The translations under genes were made by a program, and so were the position numbers. The notes beneath the pieces were generated by a model. That model was not told the origin of the DNA. It saw only the letters and a program-made list of their open reading frames with translations, and ran no database searches. A stretch of 33,191 nucleotides of DNA from a virus, in the IMG/VR virus record IMGVR_UViG_3300048135_000088, positions 1 to 33,191 of that record; one strand, 5' to 3'. How positions within the stretch are numbered: position 1 is the first letter of the stretch; every line of letters begins with the position of its first letter. Below are positions 7,204 to 16,258 of the stretch, one piece after another.

Positions 7204-7803
7204 TTATTTTTTAATGTTTGCAATTCTTTGCATTACCTTATCTGCAGTAGTCATATTTCTTTTCTGTGCAAATAAGTTTAAATTCTTTTTAGTTTCAGCT
7301 TCAGGATTGTGAGTTACTTTAGCAACAGGCTCTTCTGCTGATAATTCAACCTCTTCCTTTACCTCTTCGTTAAGTTCTTCCTTAACTTCTTCTTCAGAAA
7401 CTTCTTCGCTCATTTCTTCTTTAGGCTCAATCATAGATTTGATTTCTTCAATCATTTCTTTAACCTCTGCTAAATCTTGTTTAGTTGCGTATCCCATTTC
7501 TTCTTCTTCTGCAGCTTCTACTTCCTCTTCAGGTGCTTCTTCTGCTGCTCCTATAGATGCAATAATACCTTCTTCTTCTACTTTTAGCATTTCGCCATCT
7601 TCCAAAGAGTATTCGCCTACAGGTAGTGCTACTTTTTCGTCATCTGTTACAATGAATACTTCACTTCCTGCAGCGAAATTTTCACTTTCAATAACAGTTC
7701 CGTTTTCCAAAGTAGCTTGTGCTAATTTTACTTCTTGGGTTTCTTCATTTAGTTCCACTCCAAGAACTTCTTTTACTTTGTTTAACATATCTGTCGCTTT
7801 CAT
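7204..7803 (-). CDS. Scaffold-like capsid assembly protein
   Basis: 199 aa, extremely acidic in the middle: long Glu/Ala runs such as EEAPEEEVEAAEEEEMGY, then helical 'KQDLAEVKEMIEEIKSMIEP' and more Glu-rich segments. It ends in a basic helix (KRNMTTADKVMQRIANIKK). An N-terminal domain precedes these (MLNKVKEVLGVELNEET..., with a lipoyl-like 'G..V.VTDDEKVALPVGEY' beta segment). An acidic coiled coil with a basic C-terminal capsid-binding tip just 5' of the capsid gene is the classic scaffold arrangement. The function is inferred from composition and position. Confidence 0.65.
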   Translation of the reverse strand: MKATDMLNKVKEVLGVELNEETQEVKLAQATLENGTVIESENFAAGSEVFIVTDDEKVALPVGEYSLEDGEMLKVEEEGIIASIGAAEEAPEEEVEAAEEEEMGYATKQDLAEVKEMIEEIKSMIEPKEEMSEEVSEEEVKEELNEEVKEEVELSAEEPVAKVTHNPEAETKKNLNLFAQKRNMTTADKVMQRIANIKK

Positions 7804-7820
7804 ATAAATTGAATATAATT

Positions 7821-7848
7821 ATACAATAAGTTATTAATTACTTTGTTA
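7821..7848 (-). promoter_or_regulatory. Late-type bipartite motif (TAACAAA-N15-TTGTAT), site 3
   Basis: TAACAAA at 7848-7842, 15-nt spacer, TTGTAT at 7826-7821, 17 nt before the ATG at 7803. It would drive the scaffold and capsid genes. This is one of two sites with a normal-length leader. Confidence 0.6.
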
Positions 7849-7853
7849 TATTT

Positions 7854-8216
7854 TTAGTTTGCTGCAGTACAAGCGTCACAATCATCATATAAGGTTGCGG
7901 TATTTATATGTATTCCTTCAGAACCTCTTTCTTCAAGTATAGTGTGGCATCCTGTATGTCCGTTTTCTAATACTATGTAATATACTGCTCCTACTGTAAG
8001 TGTTCCGTGATAGTGTACGTTATGTTCGTGTGAATCATCACATCCTGCTATTCTGTAACCTTGATATGGTATAGGGTCGTGTGAACCTACATCTCCAATA
8101 CCTTGTGCTTGAAAACTTCCATCACAACATTTACGTGAATAGGTTTTACCATCTTTGCAAAGGCAACCTCTTCTATCGTTTTGTGGACTTGGGTTTCTTT
8201 CTCTGTAATCTCTCAT
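7854..8216 (-). CDS. Cys/His-rich virion-associated protein (hypothetical)
   Basis: 120 aa with ten Cys and seven His. The N-terminal half has GCLCKDGKTYSRKCCDGSFQ followed by AQGIGDVG. The 'CLCKDG.YS..CCDG...AQGIG' phrase recurs in small proteins of Bacteroidota phage structural operons. The middle is His-rich (DDSHEHNVHYHG), followed by a compact beta domain (GAVYYIVLENGHTGCHTILE) and a C-terminal CDAC. The residues look suited to disulfides or metal binding. The ATG overlaps the protease gene's stop as ATGA. The function is unknown; a minor virion component is inferred from position. Confidence 0.6.
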   Translation of the reverse strand: MRDYRERNPSPQNDRRGCLCKDGKTYSRKCCDGSFQAQGIGDVGSHDPIPYQGYRIAGCDDSHEHNVHYHGTLTVGAVYYIVLENGHTGCHTILEERGSEGIHINTATLYDDCDACTAAN

Positions 8217-9211
8217 TTAATAGGAACGCAATTAGGTACTCTTTTACCGTTTTTAATTTTAAACCCTATCATCTCATATCCCTCATAACAAGGTTCTTTA
8301 AGAGACGCTTCTAATAAGTCAAGTTCTTTTAGTTTAGCACCTGCCCATCTTAATCCTGCTTTACCACCCCACAATAAGTAAGATATAGTACCACACGCTT
8401 CTGAATTACCTTCATCGTAGTATTCTTCTGCTCTTGATAAATAACTAAACATTCTTTTGATTGTTTCAACAGTAACCGCTTCTTTCTTTGCTAATTGTTG
8501 TGCTCTTACTTTACCTACTTGTGTAGCACATTTGTTGTTGACTTTTTTGTTTAGTTCAATACCTCTTTTAGCATTGTTAGAAACTGCATCAGGATAGTCA
8601 GCATAAGATTCAAGTTGTTCGCCCTTTAGCATTTGTCTTAACTCTTCTACTAACTCTTGTGCTTCCTCTTCTAAATCGTCTTTTATTGTTTTGTCTTTAG
8701 GTCTTTCTGCTTTGTCAGCAAAGTAACCTTCTATAGAGAACCCTTTTACTTTTCCTGTTTTAACGTAGTCATTCCAAACCTCATCGTTAAGTACTTTCAT
8801 AGATACCATCCACGTACCAACAGGCACTTCCATATCGTAGTGTCTTGTCTTATCTTTTTCACTTTCTACAATCCAAGATTCAACAACACTCAAACCTGTT
8901 AATGGAACTTGGTGTTCTAATGTTGAATTGTTTTGGTTTCCGTTTATAAAGAATAATTCACTTGCTTTACGAACTGTATCACGTGAGAAGTAAATGTAAT
9001 ATTCGTTGTCATCGTTTCTACGATAGATAGGCTTATTAGGTATTAAAGCTGCACCCATTAAGATACGCTTTTCTTTGTCTACCTCTGCAAGTTTAAACTC
9101 TTGGTTTTTAAGTGCTATAAAATCTTCTTCTATTGCAGGAGACTCAACAACTGAAATAGCTTCAATTCCAATAGCATCTTCTTCATCTATAAATAGTTCT
9201 ACTATATCCAT
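8213..9211 (-). CDS. Prohead maturation protease, XkdF (S78_2)-like, with C-terminal helical domain
   Basis: 332 aa. Residues 1 to about 165 match the XkdF-type prohead serine protease layout: 'IEAISVVESPAIEEDFI', 'RILMGAALIPNKPIYR', 'NSTLEHQVPLTGLSVVESW' with His100, and 'GKVKGFSIEGYF' with Ser159. His100 and Ser159 are the likely catalytic pair. The domain cleaves scaffold and capsid during maturation. Residues about 205-332 are a separate helical module ('NNAKRGIELNKKVNNKCAT', 'GTISYLLWGGKAGLRWA') often fused to this protease in Bacteroidota phages; its role is unknown to me. The product is longer than a bare protease. The ATG lies 4 nt below a late-type box. Confidence 0.75.
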   Translation of the reverse strand: MDIVELFIDEEDAIGIEAISVVESPAIEEDFIALKNQEFKLAEVDKEKRILMGAALIPNKPIYRRNDDNEYYIYFSRDTVRKASELFFINGNQNNSTLEHQVPLTGLSVVESWIVESEKDKTRHYDMEVPVGTWMVSMKVLNDEVWNDYVKTGKVKGFSIEGYFADKAERPKDKTIKDDLEEEAQELVEELRQMLKGEQLESYADYPDAVSNNAKRGIELNKKVNNKCATQVGKVRAQQLAKKEAVTVETIKRMFSYLSRAEEYYDEGNSEACGTISYLLWGGKAGLRWAGAKLKELDLLEASLKEPCYEGYEMIGFKIKNGKRVPNCVPIK

Positions 9212-9215
9212 ATTA

Positions 9216-9243
9216 ATACAATAATATTTTTTAAAATTTGTTA
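9216..9243 (-). promoter_or_regulatory. Late-type bipartite motif (TAACAAA-N15-TTGTAT), site 4
   Basis: TAACAAA at 9243-9237 (its TAA is the tape-measure stop codon), 15-nt spacer, TTGTAT at 9221-9216, then TAAT and the ATG at 9211. It would drive the protease and Cys/His-rich protein genes. Confidence 0.6.
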
Positions 9244-10851
9244 CCCTATTGATGCCTCTTCTGTAATGTTTCTATCAAGTGCTTGTTGATTAGATACCTC
9301 ACTACTTACAACAAATGCTTTAACAGGTTTCTGTTCTTGGTCTCCTATTACTTGTGCTAATTGGTTTTCAGGTGCTGCTCCTACTATATTAAAACTTGGA
9401 GGTGCAGGTGCTGCTGCTTCTCTACCGCCTGATACTCCACCACCACCCATAGCAGATGCTGAACCTTTAGCAGCGTTTACTGCAGATTTTACACTTGATA
9501 TAATACCTGCTGCTTGTGCTGCAAAAGCAATTAACAATGGAACGTTTTGTGGAAACCCTACTTTAGCTGTACTTGCTGCTCCTTTGGCAGTATCAACAGT
9601 TGCTTCACTTGCTCTTAATGCTATTCTTTGTAGTGTAGCTTTAGCTTCTGATATTTGTTCTTTTATTAATATAGCTTGTTTAGCAATAAACAATGCTCTA
9701 CCTATTTTAGTCTCTGCTCCTGCTGCATCTATCGTTGCATCTAAAGCATCATAGGTTGCCTGTTTCTTTGCCTCTGCTAATTCTAATTCTTTTTGTTTTA
9801 TTTCTTCTTTTCTTTCTAATTCTGCTTCATCAGCTTCTTTCTTTAAATCTGCTGCTTCACGTTCTAAAGAAATACGATTAATTAATTGTTCTGAACGGAA
9901 TCCTTCTATTTGTGCTTCTATTGCTGCTGCTTCATTTTTTGCTTCTTGTAAAGCTATAAAATTTTCATCACTATCATTTTTATCATATTGTGCTTGTGCT
10001 GCTCTTTCTATTGCAGCAGCGTTTTCAAGCATCTTCTCTGCTTGTTCATCTAATATCTCACCTAACTTTTCATTTGCTGCTATACGCTCTTCTATGGTCT
10101 TTGTTTCGTCATCTCTTAACTGCCTTTGTTGTTCTGCTTGTCTATCGTACTTCTCAATAAGACCTTGATTAATAACTGCAGCAATCTCTGCAGCTTTATT
10201 TAATTCAACTGTTTCTTTAGCAAGTTTAACAGTATTATTTGTGTAGTCTACTATACCTTTAACTACTTTAGGAACTACTTCAGATACTTTGTCAAATGTA
10301 TTATTTACTCCTGTTACTACATCAAATAATTCTTTACCTGCGTTTTTGGCACTTTCTGCTGCACCTGCAAAATCTCCGCTAAATACCTTTACTACTGCAT
10401 CACCTAAAAATCCTAAAGCATCTAATGCACTTTTAACTCTTTCTATTACATTATCTACTATAGCTTGACCAAAGTTTTTTAATGATTGTACAGGGTTTTC
10501 AAATAAACCTTTAAAATAGTCTATTACAGTTCCTACATTGGAATCAAGGAATTTAAAAAAATCATTAAATGCTAAACTTAATACCTCAAAGGTTGTATTA
10601 AACGCATCTGCTACTTTTTGGTTCTGATTAAATACCTCTGCTAACTTTGCAAAAGCAGCAACTGCTAAACCAATACCTGCAGCTTTAAGTGCGTTACCAA
10701 TTCCCTTAACACCTTTTGCTACACCTCCTGTTGTATCTTTTACTTCTTCAAGGTTGTCATCTATACGCTGTACGCTTTTAGCTACACCATCTAAATCCTT
10801 TTGTGCTTTATCTACTTTAGCTTCAAGTTCTATTGTCTTTTTTACTGCCAT
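9241..10851 (-). CDS. Tail tape measure protein
   Basis: 536 aa. It begins MAVKKTIELEAKVDKAQKDL with a coiled coil, then a Gly/Ala-rich hydrophobic segment (ALKAAGIGLAVAAFAKLAEV). A helical body follows, then a long charged coiled coil at about 225-365 with heptad-like 'EAADLKKEADEAELERKEE'. Next come hydrophobic helices (FPQNVPLLIAFAAQAAGIIS), and the tail ends Ala/Gly/Pro-rich. Tape measure proteins set tail length and pass into the host envelope during DNA ejection. At 536 aa it is short, implying a tail of very roughly 80 nm using the usual 1.5 angstrom per residue rule. It starts 10 nt inside the end of a 46-aa gene. Confidence 0.75.
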   Translation of the reverse strand: MAVKKTIELEAKVDKAQKDLDGVAKSVQRIDDNLEEVKDTTGGVAKGVKGIGNALKAAGIGLAVAAFAKLAEVFNQNQKVADAFNTTFEVLSLAFNDFFKFLDSNVGTVIDYFKGLFENPVQSLKNFGQAIVDNVIERVKSALDALGFLGDAVVKVFSGDFAGAAESAKNAGKELFDVVTGVNNTFDKVSEVVPKVVKGIVDYTNNTVKLAKETVELNKAAEIAAVINQGLIEKYDRQAEQQRQLRDDETKTIEERIAANEKLGEILDEQAEKMLENAAAIERAAQAQYDKNDSDENFIALQEAKNEAAAIEAQIEGFRSEQLINRISLEREAADLKKEADEAELERKEEIKQKELELAEAKKQATYDALDATIDAAGAETKIGRALFIAKQAILIKEQISEAKATLQRIALRASEATVDTAKGAASTAKVGFPQNVPLLIAFAAQAAGIISSVKSAVNAAKGSASAMGGGGVSGGREAAAPAPPSFNIVGAAPENQLAQVIGDQEQKPVKAFVVSSEVSNQQALDRNITEEASIG

Positions 10852-10982
10852 TGTCTAAATTGTTTATATGCTTCTTTTATAGATTCAGGGTATTTATTTT
10901 TACCCATAGCTATATCTATGTATTGCCCTTTCCACTTTTCGCTTCTTGCAAACTCTAATAAGTCTAATATATTTTGTATCAT
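10842..10982 (-). CDS. Small protein between tail-tip and tape-measure genes (46 aa, hypothetical)
   Basis: MIQNILDLLEFARSEKWKGQ at the start and SIKEAYKQFRQWQ at the end, predicted to be two helices around a short turn. The ATG overlaps the TGA of the 925-aa gene as ATGA (10982-10979), and the stop lies 10 nt inside the tape-measure start, so translation is coupled on both sides. Tail chaperones are usually found just before tape measures, but this one is too small to assign. The function is unknown. Confidence 0.6.
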   Translation of the reverse strand: MIQNILDLLEFARSEKWKGQYIDIAMGKNKYPESIKEAYKQFRQWQ

Positions 10983-13756
10983 AATGTTGTTACTTCTTTT
11001 ATTTCGCTTAACACATCTGCTTTTGCATACGCAATGTTTGTATTTGTTCTTGCGTAAAATCTAAAGTAATATGTCACACCAGAACTCGCAGAATTATTTT
11101 CATATGTACTAACAAATGGAGTTGAAGGTCTTTTGTTATTGCTTGGAGTTGTATAATTTATTTTTGTTACACCTGATACTCCTGCAATATCATCTATGTT
11201 TGTGCCTTGTAAATCTGAAGATGTTATACTATATAAAAATCCATATTCGTCAATATTTAAGGATGTGTCTATCTTTCCTAACTCTTTTACTTGATAACCT
11301 ATATTAAATGAACTAGATGTAGATTGTCTTAAATTAACATCAAATATAGTAGCAGTAGTAACCTCAACAGGTTTACCTCCTATAGAAGTGTTTGGTTTAT
11401 TTTTCTGTGCTGTTGTACCATCGTTTGTATTCTTAATAAACACATAACCATCATTAGATTTACTAGATGTACTATCAACAGTAAGTACAGTATTATCAAC
11501 AGTCTTAAAGCTATTATCTGCTGTAACAGAATCTTCTTCTAAAACTACTTCGCCCTGTGTAGGAATCGTACCTCTCACTATGTTTTTTCCTACTGTTTCT
11601 AATGTATTTATTAGTTCAAACTTTGTAAGTAAGTTTTGAAAATTAGTAGTTACCTTATTTATCTTGTAGATTCTATCTGTGATTTGTATTAAATCATTTA
11701 ACTTTAGATTAGAAATTATTCTAAGTGGTAAATATGCTTGTGTAGTTGTTATTCTTCTTTGTGTATCAAATATATCTTTTATATAGTTTTTGTAAAATTG
11801 GTCAAATAAAGTTCCTTTAAAAGGTACAAGAGCATACTCATTATTTTCTGATGCAAAGTTTATATTTTCAGAATTTTCAATTGTTATATCTAATTCTAAT
11901 GAATTACTTGGCATATATACTTCTTCGTCAATTGCTATAATCTCAGTAGTAGAATTAAACTTAATTAACTTTATAGGGTCATTTACTTTTTTCTTTACTG
12001 CATAAAATAGCAAAGGTTCACCCATTATTGGTTCTTGTTTATCATCTACACTCCATCCTATTTGTATTCCCGTGTCTGTGCTATCGTTTGCATCAGTCAG
12101 CTTTTCAAATAGCATATGTTCAAATGGCAATTCTATTTTGTAATCTCCTCCAAAGTCTTTAGAAAACCTATTATAATGCAAAGCACCCCAATCCTTATTG
12201 GTAGTATCACCGTAGTATTTCGCTAAAAAAGTACTTGTTCCTTTATAACTAAAAGACACTGTTCTATACGGAACTACTGAATCTACTTGTACTGTGTCTT
12301 TATCTACAAATTCAGTAATATTATGAGTGTTCTCAGATGTATTAAAAAACTCATCAAGTGTTTGTATTACTATTTGATTTTGATTATTTACATAAGCAGT
12401 TAAATTAAACATCTTAAATAATCCTGTTAGAAAATCTAAAATGGTCATATTAGGAATTTGTAATTTTGCAGTTAATCTTGTGTCTAAACCTACTACTGAT
12501 TCACCAAAAAACTCTATAAATCTTTTTCCAATTCCAGATTCTCTTTTTCTTTCTACTCTAGCATAAACAAAAAAGTTGCCCGGAGTATTACTTCTTACTG
12601 CAAATGTATAAGTTCCGTTATCTAAGTCAATAGGTTCATCTTCTTTTATTGCTACAAATCTATTTGTATCTGCATCTCTAGTGCCTTCCTTACTAAAAAA
12701 TTCATTCCCTTCTGAATCATATACTATAACTGTAAACTTTCCTGATACACTTGTTTCAACAGACAAACTTAACTTTCTTTGTATTTCTGATATATTAGGA
12801 AATTTATCAACAGCATTAGGGTCAGGTACTGTAAATGCATTTCCATTTTGTATTATACCTACACTATTTCTTAGCCTTGCAGAAGAGTTTTCGTTTGCTA
12901 TTGTAAAGTCTCCTGTAGTTGTACCCCCCTCTTGGTCTTGAAACAATCCGCCTGATTTAGTGTGCATCCACATATATAGGTTGTAGTAAGGCAAATTGGT
13001 GACATTAAAAAAGTCATCTGAAAATACTATATCTTGGTCTTTATACTGTGCTTCTATAGCTTTAACAATAGCGTGAACTCTTATCGCAGGTTTTAATTGT
13101 GTTATTTCTAAACCTCCATTTGTTACATTTGCTATATTTGATTGACCAACAGTTGCGGTGTAAGAACTATTACTATCATAAATCATTCTGTTTGTATGAG
13201 ATATGAGCGGAAAAACTATTGCATCTTCTATTTCTACTTGTTGTGTTCTTGATGGATTATTTTTATTAGGTATGTATATTTCACCATCAAATCCATCTTT
13301 AAGGTAACTTATTACATTATCTGAAGTATAATCAAAGTCTAAAGATTTAAGATATATTAATGAACTAAGTTTTGCTTCTCTTAGAACATCTTTTAGAATC
13401 AATCCGTTTCCAAAGAATGTTAGTTTATACGTAAAAGGTTTGTTGTCTTTTGTAGTTGCTCCTTCTAGTTTTATATAACCTTCTTTATATAATTTGTAGT
13501 TTAAATATATTTTAGCTTTATGTCTTTTCTTAGGGTCAAAACCTTGTATAAAGTAATTATGAAAATGTTTAAATATTTTATTATTAGTCTTTGATGCAGG
13601 TACATTGAAAGTACGAGTAAAGTCAGTAAATATTTTTGCTATATCTCTAACATCTTGTAATGATTGTGTATAATTAACCGTTTCATTATCATACAACTCT
13701 ACCTCATCATATGATTGACCGGTGTCATTTAAAATATACAGTTGTAAATTTATCAT
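10979..13756 (-). CDS. Large tail-tip / baseplate hub-like protein
   Basis: 925 aa, the second-largest gene after the fibre. The N-terminal domain is typical of a Bacteroidota phage tail-tip family: 'QDVRDIAKIFTDFTRTFNVP', 'NKIFKHFHNYFIQGFDPKKR', 'YKLTFFGNGLILKD'. A middle part with 'MTILDFLTGLFKMFNLTAYV' followed by 'IQTLDEFF' recalls hub proteins (gp27/Tal-like), where similar helix-strand units form the central tail ring. The C-terminal 200 residues are Thr/Ser-rich beta repeats ending in a fibronectin-like 'GVTYYFRFYARTNTNIAYAK'. No peptidase motif was recognised. The start overlaps the preceding gene (ATGA). Confidence 0.6.
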   Translation of the reverse strand: MINLQLYILNDTGQSYDEVELYDNETVNYTQSLQDVRDIAKIFTDFTRTFNVPASKTNNKIFKHFHNYFIQGFDPKKRHKAKIYLNYKLYKEGYIKLEGATTKDNKPFTYKLTFFGNGLILKDVLREAKLSSLIYLKSLDFDYTSDNVISYLKDGFDGEIYIPNKNNPSRTQQVEIEDAIVFPLISHTNRMIYDSNSSYTATVGQSNIANVTNGGLEITQLKPAIRVHAIVKAIEAQYKDQDIVFSDDFFNVTNLPYYNLYMWMHTKSGGLFQDQEGGTTTGDFTIANENSSARLRNSVGIIQNGNAFTVPDPNAVDKFPNISEIQRKLSLSVETSVSGKFTVIVYDSEGNEFFSKEGTRDADTNRFVAIKEDEPIDLDNGTYTFAVRSNTPGNFFVYARVERKRESGIGKRFIEFFGESVVGLDTRLTAKLQIPNMTILDFLTGLFKMFNLTAYVNNQNQIVIQTLDEFFNTSENTHNITEFVDKDTVQVDSVVPYRTVSFSYKGTSTFLAKYYGDTTNKDWGALHYNRFSKDFGGDYKIELPFEHMLFEKLTDANDSTDTGIQIGWSVDDKQEPIMGEPLLFYAVKKKVNDPIKLIKFNSTTEIIAIDEEVYMPSNSLELDITIENSENINFASENNEYALVPFKGTLFDQFYKNYIKDIFDTQRRITTTQAYLPLRIISNLKLNDLIQITDRIYKINKVTTNFQNLLTKFELINTLETVGKNIVRGTIPTQGEVVLEEDSVTADNSFKTVDNTVLTVDSTSSKSNDGYVFIKNTNDGTTAQKNKPNTSIGGKPVEVTTATIFDVNLRQSTSSSFNIGYQVKELGKIDTSLNIDEYGFLYSITSSDLQGTNIDDIAGVSGVTKINYTTPSNNKRPSTPFVSTYENNSASSGVTYYFRFYARTNTNIAYAKADVLSEIKEVTTL

Positions 13757-14736
13757 CGCACATTATTAATCTTATTAAATGCAAATTCAAAGGCTATAGT
13801 ATAATTTGCTAATTTATCATTTAAGCTAGTTTTAAGTTGTAAGTCTTTAGATTTAGGGATTATAGACAATGTTTGTCCTTTCCATCTTATCCAACAAGCC
13901 TCACTTAGAAATAGTTCCTCTATTACACTATTAAAATCCTCGTTTACAAATCCGGTATTAAGGGTAATTGTTGTTCTAGCGTTGGTATTATATCTTTCTC
14001 TTTGACCTCTATAAGTATCGTAAGTACCTGACGATTCAAAAATATTTCTTTTATATGTTTCATCTGTTACTACAAATTTTTCAGTAGTTTTTTTGTAAAA
14101 GTAAATGTCTTGAAATGCACCAAAACGATTTATAAAAGTTATCTTATATACTTCATATTTAGGCTCACAAATATTATTTACGCTTATTGTTTTTAGCAAA
14201 GTAGAATCATCTGTATCGTAAATTTTTATATTAGTAGAGTCAGCAGGAATATTAATGTACTGTATCTTTTGATTAGTATTACCATTGTCTGTAATTTCTG
14301 TATCTGTGCTATCTATTGTCACTTTACCGACCCCTTCTGCAAATATTGGCAACTTACCTATTGTTCCTTCAGGTAAATAAAGAGTATTTGTAGTAAGTAA
14401 ACAATGTCTTGATAATTCAGGATTAAGTCCTTCTTCAAAATATCCATATCCATCAAGAGCAATAAAGGTTTGACTATTAGGTGACCCATAAGTAAACTCT
14501 ACATCATTTTCATCTCTTATTGTAGCATCTACTCTAACCCATAAAGCATAACTATTATAGTCATTATTAAATTCTATACTAAGATAATCTCTAATTAATT
14601 CACCTACTTCAAAGTTTATTTTGTCCTCTCCTGTGATTAAAGATTTGTTAAGAGTGTATTTTAAATCACTACTACCATAATCTACTGATTCCCCACTATA
14701 AACATATAAATCTAAAACTATATTATCAAATGCCAT
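13753..14736 (-). CDS. Tail-tip structural protein (distal-tail-like, hypothetical)
   Basis: 327 aa. The N-terminal region (LDLYVYSGESVDYGSSDLKY) is a beta domain. A middle region has 'EGTIGKLPIFAEGVGKVTI', and the C-terminal domain has 'YKITFINRFGAFQDIYFYKK', 'GQRERYNTNARTTITLNTGF' and 'EACWIRWKGQTLSIIPKSKD'. The 'NRFGA...FYKK' and 'EA.WI' phrases recur in tail proteins of Bacteroidota phages, between the surface protein and the hub as here. By position it could be the distal tail (Dit) ring protein. It is joined to the next gene by ATGA. Confidence 0.55.
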   Translation of the reverse strand: MAFDNIVLDLYVYSGESVDYGSSDLKYTLNKSLITGEDKINFEVGELIRDYLSIEFNNDYNSYALWVRVDATIRDENDVEFTYGSPNSQTFIALDGYGYFEEGLNPELSRHCLLTTNTLYLPEGTIGKLPIFAEGVGKVTIDSTDTEITDNGNTNQKIQYINIPADSTNIKIYDTDDSTLLKTISVNNICEPKYEVYKITFINRFGAFQDIYFYKKTTEKFVVTDETYKRNIFESSGTYDTYRGQRERYNTNARTTITLNTGFVNEDFNSVIEELFLSEACWIRWKGQTLSIIPKSKDLQLKTSLNDKLANYTIAFEFAFNKINNVR

Positions 14737-14737
14737 A

Positions 14738-16258
14738 TTATCCTGCTATTTTTCTTACTTGTTTTGTATTCCAATCTTTCAAGTAAACTGAATTAATTAT
14801 ATTATTACTACCAAATACTATTACATATTCTTGTTGATTGCTGTTGCTTGGTCTTTGTGATTTATTAATATATACAAAACTTCCATTCCTTGCGGTATAT
14901 AAACTATTACTTGATGCACTACAAATAGTTTCACCTGCTAATGAACTATAATCAGAAACCGCTGCTTTAACTTCCCAAAAAACAGAGTTTAGATTTTTTT
15001 CTTCAAATACATCATAGTTGTATTTAGCAAAACCATTTACAATATTAACACCAACGTAAAAGGTATTAGTTTTTAAAGAACAAGGGTTTATAGGTATGTC
15101 ACTTGCAGGTTGTTTTACTCTTTCAGAACAAGTTAATGAACTGCCAGAGTTTGTAAATCCTGAAGGTACAGTTATTGTGAAATCTACATCTCTTCTAGTT
15201 AGTGATTGTACAACAGGAAAAGTAGTAGGCGTAAAGTCTGTAATAGTTAAATAGTAATCAGGGTCTGATTTTCCTTGTGGTGCTTGATGCCATTTAGCTA
15301 CTCCTGCTGTAACATTACCATCTACTAAAATAGCTTGGTCATCAAAATCAATATCATTACAGCTAAAAGTAGGAGTTACTGCTGTTGAGTTTTGTGTATA
15401 TTCTTTTGAACATTCTACCGTACTACCTGTATTATTAAATCCTGCAGGGACTGTAATATCATAAAACAAAGTTTTAGTTATAGCTGCTCCTGAACTATTT
15501 GCTGCAACACTTGTTACTGATGCACCTCCACTTGTTTCTTTTGTTGCTGTTATCTCACCTACTGCTAAAGGAGTTGTAAGAGTTCCATCTGCTGCAATTG
15601 CACCCCCTAATAAATTTGCAGTAGTACAATCAAATGTTACCGTTGATGCACTAACTGTAACTTGAATGTTTGCTCTAGCATTACATCCTGTAACATTATC
15701 TATCCTATTTACAAACATATAATATACACCAGGTAAATTTTTTGAGGTAATAGTTATTTCTGTACTAGATGTATTTAAACTTCTATCTAGTTCAAAAGGA
15801 TTATTAGTTACATCTGTAAAAGAAGTAGTAGTACCTGAAAAATAACTTGAATAGTCTAAAGTAATTGATGCTCCTCCTGAAGCTATTGTTTGATTAGGTA
15901 AGTCTGTTGCACTTACTACAGTAGGACAAGATGTAGGTTTTAATGGTTGTGTTGCAGTAACGTCACATTGTATAGCATCTCCTGTATTAGAAAACCCTTC
16001 CGGCGTTAATATTGTAAGCGTTATTGTTCTAACTGTATCGCTACTAACCTCTGCAAAACTATTATTACTAAAATCTGCTGCCGTAGATGTAAATCCTTGT
16101 ATCTCTCCAAAATCTAAAGTAGGTAAACTTATAGCACCAGATTCATCTATGGTTGTGTTTTGGGGATTTGCATATGTACAGCTAAATAAAGGCAAAGGTT
16201 TTACAGGCTCTGCATAGCTTAAATAAAATGGACTTCTTACGTTTATCTTTGTACTCAT
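14738..16258 (-). CDS. Repeat-containing virion surface protein (Ig-like repeats)
   Basis: 506 aa, Thr/Ser-rich with almost no long helices. At least three divergent repeats, each opening with an 'F.C' strand (residues 25-27, 209-211, 298-300) and closing about 70 residues later with '[P].GF.N.G....C' (86-98, 271-283, 365-377) and a nearby Q. A different Ig- or cadherin-like segment (about 110-205, 'PGVYYMFVNRIDNVTGC') sits between repeats one and two. The paired Cys positions would suit disulfides in the extracellular particle. It is probably a tail-surface or adhesion protein; no enzymatic motif is seen. ATGA couples it to the upstream gene. Confidence 0.55.
   Translation of the reverse strand: MSTKINVRSPFYLSYAEPVKPLPLFSCTYANPQNTTIDESGAISLPTLDFGEIQGFTSTAADFSNNSFAEVSSDTVRTITLTILTPEGFSNTGDAIQCDVTATQPLKPTSCPTVVSATDLPNQTIASGGASITLDYSSYFSGTTTSFTDVTNNPFELDRSLNTSSTEITITSKNLPGVYYMFVNRIDNVTGCNARANIQVTVSASTVTFDCTTANLLGGAIAADGTLTTPLAVGEITATKETSGGASVTSVAANSSGAAITKTLFYDITVPAGFNNTGSTVECSKEYTQNSTAVTPTFSCNDIDFDDQAILVDGNVTAGVAKWHQAPQGKSDPDYYLTITDFTPTTFPVVQSLTRRDVDFTITVPSGFTNSGSSLTCSERVKQPASDIPINPCSLKTNTFYVGVNIVNGFAKYNYDVFEEKNLNSVFWEVKAAVSDYSSLAGETICSASSNSLYTARNGSFVYINKSQRPSNSNQQEYVIVFGSNNIINSVYLKDWNTKQVRKIAG

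Noticed and set aside
7439-7807. Plus-strand 122-codon frame opposite the scaffold-like gene
   Set aside because: A Ser-rich mirror of the Glu-rich coding strand (GAA/TTC), a common artefact; no plus-strand gene has independent support anywhere in the window.
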